Below are positions 59,596-64,000 of a stretch of 64,000 bases of DNA, piece by piece; the stretch's first letter is position 1, and each line of letters starts with the position of its first letter. The notes under the pieces are model-generated. The model worked only from the letters and a program-made list of their open reading frames with translations. It was not told the DNA's origin and made no database searches. The DNA lies in NCBI GenBank assembly GCA_963808775.1, contig CAWEGR010000003.1, positions 372,001 through 436,000 on the forward strand, given 5' to 3'. The DNA comes from JACVRW01 sp963808775 (GTDB lineage: Bacteria; Actinomycetota; Thermoleophilia; Solirubrobacterales; Thermoleophilaceae). The position numbers and the translations under genes were made by a program.

Positions 59596-61882
59596 CTACC
59601 CGAGCGGGGCTTGCGCAAACGCTCCGCGAGCAGGTACGACCCGATCACGAAGGCGACGGACGCGACCTGCGCGGCGAGCGTCTCGACCGTCGGGAAGATC
59701 CCGAGCCAGAGCCCCGCCCAGTAGGGGACGTCGAGGTCGACCGGCGTGATCGGGAGCCAGCCGACGCCCTGCATCGTGCGCGCCGTCTTGCCGACCATGA
59801 TCGCCAGCACGATCGTGAGCAGCACGCCCGTGACGATCAGCATCTTCTTGTAGGGCAGCTTGCGCTCGAGCGCGAACGTGGCGATCGCCACGGCCGCGAC
59901 GCCCGCCGCGCCGAGCGCCACGCCCTCGAGCACGACCCAGAGGCCGGAGCTGAGCTCGAGCGCCTGCAGGAACAGCACGGTCTCGAAGCCCTCGCGATAG
60001 ACGGTCGAGAAGCCGAGCAGGACGAAGCCGAGGACCTGCGCCGAGATGATCCCGCCCTCGACGCGCGAGCAGGCGCTTGCGGCGCTTGTGGAAGCGCGAG
60101 ATGTGCTCCGTCCAGTAGACGCGGTGGAAGAACCAGTTGAGCACGAGCAGCAGCACGCCGATCGCGACGATGCCCACGATCGCCTCGAGCTTCTCGCCGT
60201 ACTGCGCGAGCGACGTGAGCACGGTCTGCGCGAGCACGAACGTGATCGCGCTCGCCACGATCGCCAGGCCCGCGCCGATCAGCATCGGCTTGCGGCGGCC
60301 ACGGGCCGCGCCGAGCAGGCTCGCCATCACCGCGGCGAGGATCAGCACCGCCTCGAGGCCCTCGCGGAAGACGATCACGGCGGCGTTCGTGACGACGGTC
60401 GCGGTGCTCGCGCCCTCGCCGAGCGTGCCCGCACCCTCCTCGAGTGCCTCGTCGAGCGCGAGCCGCGTGGCGCGCACGTCGCGGGCCGGGCGCTCGTCCG
60501 CGATCAGCTTCGCGAGGCCGTCGAGCCCGTCGTACCCGAACCAGACGAGCGCCTCCACGCGCGCCACCACGTCGGGGGCGATCGAGCGCAGGCTCAGCTC
60601 GGGGCCGAACTCGAAGAAGGCGTAGGCCTCGAGCCGGGCCTGCTCGGCCTGGCGGTACTCGCCGGCGGCGATCGCGGCCTCCATCCGGTCGAGCGTGAGG
60701 TCGATCAGGTCGAAGTCGGACTGCGAGTCGTCCTCCTTCCACTCCTCGGGGAACAGCTCGTCGAGCCGCTCGCTCGCCCGCTCGTGCGCGGCCTCGACCT
60801 CGTCCTCGTCCACCACCTCGCCGCCCGAGGCCGCGGCCTGCGCGTAGCCGCCGAGCTCCGCGAGCGCCGCCTCGACCTCGGCCGTGGCGCGCGCATCGCG
60901 CTCGGTCAAGGCGGCCTCGAGATCCGAGAACGCGGACTCGGCGCCCTCGTGGAAGGCGACCGCCTCCTGGAGCTCGAACGGGATCGTGACCCGGCCGTCA
61001 TCCGTCCCGTCGCGGTACTCGATCGGGATCAGGTCGAGGAACCTGACGAGCTGCGCCGCCCGCCTGGCCTGCTCCTCCGGGGTGAAGGGCGCCGCCACGA
61101 AGCCGTCGAGCACCCGGCGCGCGCCCTCGATGTCGCCGCGCTCGAACACGGCGTCGGCCTGCTCGCGCGCGGCGGCGCCGCGAGAGCGCTCGTACTCGGG
61201 CGCGAGCAGCTTCCAGAGGCCGGCGGCCCGCGCCACCGTCTCCGCGGCGCGGGCGTCGAAGCCGCGCCCGGCCGCCTCCTCGGACTCGTCGAGGTCCGAG
61301 CTGAGCCGCGCCTGGTAGGCGTCGAGCAGGTCCTTCTTGACGGCGAGCGCGGCCGCGCGCGGGCCCAGCTCGCCGCGGGCGAGCTCGCGCACGGCGAGCG
61401 TGGCGTCCACACCGGGGCGCGTGAAGCGGGTCGCCTTGCGGAACTCGCGCACGAGCAGCCACTCGCGCGCGCCGGCCGCGTCGCGCGCCCTCACGGCGGC
61501 GAGCGTGGCGAGGTACGAGCCGCGGAGCACCGCCGCGCGCAGCCGGCCGGCGGACTCCGCCAGTGCGACGCTGTCGCCCGCCTCGAGCGCGCGGTCCGCG
61601 GCTCGCAGGGCCGCGCGTCGCCTCCCGCCTCAGCTCGCGCGGGAACTCCGGGGCGAGCGTGGCGGCGAAGGCGGCACGCGCCCTCGAAAGGGCACGCGCC
61701 GCCTCGCCGTTCCCCCTGCCGGCGTCATCGAGGAGCAACGCGGTCTGCGCCTCGACAACCGCCGTCTGAGTCTCCTGTGCGGCCCTCCAGGGGGCCGCGG
61801 CGCTCGCAGCGGCCGCCCCCCACACAAGGAGGGCGAGCGTGAGCGCGAGCAGCGCCCGGCTAACCCTCGTCGATCGGTACAT
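59596..61882 (-). CDS. FTR1/EfeU-type iron permease with long N-terminal domain (frame changes near 61615 and 60060)
   Basis: This is a high-affinity iron permease of about 760 residues. After a signal-like segment (LLALTLALLVWGAAAASAAA) comes an extracytoplasmic helical domain of about 400 residues (residues 30-430). It is imelysin/EfeO-like in its helical repeats. The FTR1 domain with seven helices follows, carrying both REGLE-type iron-binding motifs (VIVFREGLEAVLILAAVMAS and STVYREGFETVLFLQA). CGCG-to-CG contractions explain both frame changes. The end is probably TAG at 59596, after undoing a CC expansion (AERLRKPLG); as read, the frame runs on to 59475. It overlaps the EfeO-like gene by 23 bp. 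Confidence 0.83.
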
Positions 61883-62966
61883 CCAGCTTCGCGGCGGCCT
61901 GGGTGATCTGCCCTGCGATCGCCTCGGCCTGCTGTTGCGCCTGCGAGCCGAGGGCGTCGGCTTCCTCGGCCGTGTACCTGCGTCCCTGCTCCTCGCGGTC
62001 GCGCAGGTCCGCGGCGAACGACCGGAGCTCCTCGAGGCTCGCCTGGGTCTGCTTCGCCTGCGCGGCGTCGGCGCTCGCGATCATCGGGCGCACGCCGTCG
62101 TACGTGAACACGAGCCCCTCGAGGATGTCCGCGATGTCGGAGAGCCGCGACGTGGCCACGAAGGCCTGCTCGCTCGCGGCGTCACCCGACACGAAGCGCG
62201 AGTTCTTCCACGCCTCGAAGTACTCGGACATCGTCGGGGTCATGATCACGAGCGCCGAGAACGCGTCGGACGGCGTCGGCTCGAACTCCTGGGCGGCGGC
62301 GTCGAGCTCGCCCGCGTAGCGGTCGAAGTCGCGGGTCACCCCGAGCCACGCGGCGGCGTCCGGGAGCCCCTCGCCGAACTCGACGCTGCCGTCGCCGTTC
62401 ACGTCGGGCTCGGCGTTCTTCGCGGCGAGCTCCTCGCTCGTGCCGTAGAGGGCCGTCTCCGTCAGGAACATGAAGTTGCCCGGCTGCTTCAGCGTGCGGC
62501 CGTCGGGCAGCTTGACGTCGAAGGGCACGGCGTTCTCGGGGTCCTCGCCCGACGAGCCGGCGTCGATGATCACGTCGTAGTCGGCGAGCGACGCGACGCC
62601 GGCCACGATTCCCTCCATCTCCTCGTAGGCGGGGTTGGCCCTGCGGTAGGCCTCCTTCGAGCGGGCGAGGATCGCCTCGACCTCCGCCCGGTTCTCCTCC
62701 AGCATGCGCGCGTGGTCGAAGCCCGCGGCCTTCGCGAGCGCGTAGTAGGCCTCCCCGTCCCGCGCGAGCGCCTCCGTCTGCTCCTTGAGCGCCGCGGAGT
62801 GATCGGTGAGGTAGCTCTTGATCGCCCCGAGGTCCGCCTTGGAGGCCGCCGCGGTGGTCGTCGAGGCGCCATCGTCGGATTCGCTCGAGTCGTCGTCGCC
62901 GCAGGCGGCGGCGAAGAGCGCGAATGCGACGGCGAACAGGGTGGCGAGACGGATCGGGAGCTTCAT
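61860..62966 (-). CDS. efeO: EfeO/imelysin-like iron-binding lipoprotein
   Basis: This lipoprotein of 368 residues has a signal and lipobox (LATLFAVAFALFAAACGDDD). The mature part is helical and Asp/Glu-rich, in the EfeO/M75 fold. Characteristic segments are LDAAAQEFEPTPSDAFSALVIMTPTMSEYFEAWKN and the acidic EPDVNGDGSVEFGEGLPDAAAW. It probably presents iron to the EfeU-type permease encoded immediately downstream. No EfeB peroxidase gene is present in the window. It lies about 23 bp after tandem iron-box-like dyads. Confidence 0.8.
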   Translation of the reverse strand: MKLPIRLATLFAVAFALFAAACGDDDSSESDDGASTTTAAASKADLGAIKSYLTDHSAALKEQTEALARDGEAYYALAKAAGFDHARMLEENRAEVEAILARSKEAYRRANPAYEEMEGIVAGVASLADYDVIIDAGSSGEDPENAVPFDVKLPDGRTLKQPGNFMFLTETALYGTSEELAAKNAEPDVNGDGSVEFGEGLPDAAAWLGVTRDFDRYAGELDAAAQEFEPTPSDAFSALVIMTPTMSEYFEAWKNSRFVSGDAASEQAFVATSRLSDIADILEGLVFTYDGVRPMIASADAAQAKQTQASLEELRSFAADLRDREEQGRRYTAEEADALGSQAQQQAEAIAGQITQAAAKLDVPIDEG

Positions 62967-62988
62967 CGGACCTCCGGGACGCGTTCAG

Positions 62989-63016
62989 TTAGGGATTCCT
63001 AATTAGGTATCCCTAA
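62989..63016. promoter_or_regulatory. Tandem TTAGGNNNNCCTAA dyads, candidate DtxR/IdeR iron box
   Basis: Two 14-bp inverted repeats lie end to end: TTAGGGATTCCTAA (62989-63002) and TTAGGTATCCCTAA (63003-63016). They are 22 bp upstream of the EfeO-like start at 62966. TTAGG-N4-CCTAA matches the core of DtxR/IdeR boxes that repress iron uptake when iron is present. AT-richness stands out against the GC-rich background. Regulator identity is inferred from the motif. Confidence 0.65.
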
Positions 63017-63043
63017 GAGCAGGCGCGCGGCAGGCTACCAAGC

Positions 63044-64000
63044 TCAGCGCGGAAGTCCAAGCGGGGCGGTCGGATTTGCGAAGAACACCCGCATCAGCGC
63101 CCCTCCACCGGGCGCGTTGAGCGCCTCGACCCGGCCTCCCTGCGCCTCCACCGCCTGCCGCACGATCGCGAGCCCGAGCCCGGATCCGGACATGGCGCGC
63201 GCGTCGTCCGCGCGGTAGAAGCGCTCGAACACGTGCGCGAGGTCCTCGTCGGCGAAGCCGGGGCCATGGTCGCGCACGCTCAGCTCGCCGTCCGCCAGGG
63301 TCAGTTCGATCTCGCCGCCCGGCGGGCTCCACTTGACCGCGTTGTCCACGAGATTCGAGATCGCCCGCTGCAGCTGCTGCGGCTCGCCCCGTACGACCGT
63401 CGGCTCGGCCCTCACGGCGAAGCGCAGGCCGTTCATCGACCTGGCGCGGGCGCGCTCCGCGACCGCCTCGACGAGCTCGTCGACGCGCACGTCGTCGACC
63501 GCCTCGCCGGGCCTTCCGCCCCTGGCCAGCTCGACGATGTCCGCCACGAGCGCCGTCAGCTCGTCAAGCTCCGTGACGATGTCGGCGCGCAGAGCGTCGC
63601 GCTCCTCGGGCGGCAGCCGCTCCGCCTCGCCGAGCGTCTGGATGTTCGCTCGCAGGCTTGCGATCGGCGTGCGCAGCTCGTGGCTCGCGTCCGCCACGAG
63701 CCCGCGCTGCGACTCGACCGAGCGCTCGAGCGAGTCGAGCGTCGCGTTGAAGCTCGCGGCGAGGCGCGCCAGCTCGTCGCGCCCGCGCACCTCGATCCGC
63801 TCGGACGGGTCGGGATCGGCGGCGAGCTCCTCGGTGCGGCGCGTGAAGCGCTCGATCGGCCCGAGGGCGGTGCGCGCCACGATCGCCCCGAGGCCCGCGC
63901 CGAGCGCCACACCGGACGCGCCGACGATCAGCAGGACGAGCACGATGCGGTCGAGCTGGCGGTCGACCTCGTCGAGCGGCCGGGCCGCCTGAAGCGCCCC
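63044..64000 (-). CDS. Sensor histidine kinase, 5'-truncated by window edge
   Basis: The C-terminal 318 residues of a membrane histidine kinase are visible. The last membrane helix (LVLLIVGASGVALGAGLGAIVA) leads into a HAMP linker (LGPIERFTRRTEELAADPD), the H-box DASHELRTPIASLRANIQ with phospho-accepting His, the N-box LQRAISNLVDNAVKWSPPGGEI and the ATP-lid region DHGPGFADEDLAHVFERFYRADDARAMSGSGLGLAI. The frame runs off the right edge, so the sensor domain and partner response regulator are not seen. It resembles MprB-like kinases. Confidence 0.92.
   Translation of the reverse strand, partial: GALQAARPLDEVDRQLDRIVLVLLIVGASGVALGAGLGAIVARTALGPIERFTRRTEELAADPDPSERIEVRGRDELARLAASFNATLDSLERSVESQRGLVADASHELRTPIASLRANIQTLGEAERLPPEERDALRADIVTELDELTALVADIVELARGGRPGEAVDDVRVDELVEAVAERARARSMNGLRFAVRAEPTVVRGEPQQLQRAISNLVDNAVKWSPPGGEIELTLADGELSVRDHGPGFADEDLAHVFERFYRADDARAMSGSGLGLAIVRQAVEAQGGRVEALNAPGGGALMRVFFANPTAPLGLPR

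Overview
The window is very GC-rich DNA with tightly packed bacterial genes. Many adjacent genes overlap through ATGA, GTGA or TGATG junctions, and GTG, TTG and probably CTG starts are used. An F420/LLM-type oxidoreductase, a DtxR-like iron box, SoxR with a [2Fe-2S] cluster, an EtfD-like FeS protein and probable leaderless starts point to a high-GC actinobacterium. The class Thermoleophilia (Solirubrobacterales/Gaiellales-like) is my best guess, but only an inference. No rRNA, tRNA, CRISPR array or transposase was found, and no stretch longer than about 300 bases lacks a gene.

Layout. 1-8120: a type III glutamine synthetase cut by the window edge, a small RTX-like exported protein, an ECF sigma factor overlapping an acyl desaturase, a PucR-like regulator, an exported protein and an MFS transporter. 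8139-14310: a polyamine-type ABC transporter (potABCD order) led by its own TetR regulator, divergent from an FAD amine oxidase, with a palindromic operator between them. 14314-20794: PEP carboxylase, a CapA-like phosphatase, an LLM oxidoreductase and a choline-dehydrogenase-like GMC oxidoreductase. 21746-34296: the centre of interest, two divergent operons for corrinoid-dependent demethylation of a quaternary amine, probably glycine betaine. The left operon is iclR, corrinoid protein, methyl-THF methyltransferase, RACo-type activator and DUF1638. The right operon is an MttB-family methyltransferase, a dimethylglycine/sarcosine-dehydrogenase-like flavoprotein, etfB, etfA and a membrane FeS protein of the EtfD type. 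34293-43171: regulators (LysR, AraC, SoxR, GntR), small proteins, methylene-THF reductase, and a cNMP/CBS/DUF294 protein with an exonuclease. 43240-50545: an amino-acid permease with an aldehyde dehydrogenase, then a betaine-type ABC transporter (ATPase, double permease, binding protein). 50542-64000: a Ser/Thr kinase-Kelch/FHA-LuxR/cupin operon, several housekeeping or exported proteins, an EfeO-EfeU iron uptake operon behind tandem iron-box-like dyads, and the C-terminal part of a sensor histidine kinase.

How the parts fit. The 10-bp palindrome TGATATATCA occurs three times: before the dimethylglycine-dehydrogenase/etf operon, between methylene-THF reductase and a GntR regulator, and before the betaine transporter. 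I infer one GntR regulon that links uptake, demethylation to methyl-THF, methyl-THF oxidation, demethylation of the dimethyl product and electron transfer through ETF to quinone. The choline-dehydrogenase-like and aldehyde dehydrogenase genes could feed choline into this pathway.

Data quality. About twenty genes change reading frame partway. In nearly every case I worked through, gain or loss of one dinucleotide unit (XYXY versus XY, for example CGCG to CG) restores a family-typical protein. This looks like a systematic assembly or consensus artefact rather than gene decay. These genes are therefore annotated here as single CDSs spanning the shift, with the position of the shift given. Several very long open frames that appear to fuse neighbouring proteins are products of these shifts.
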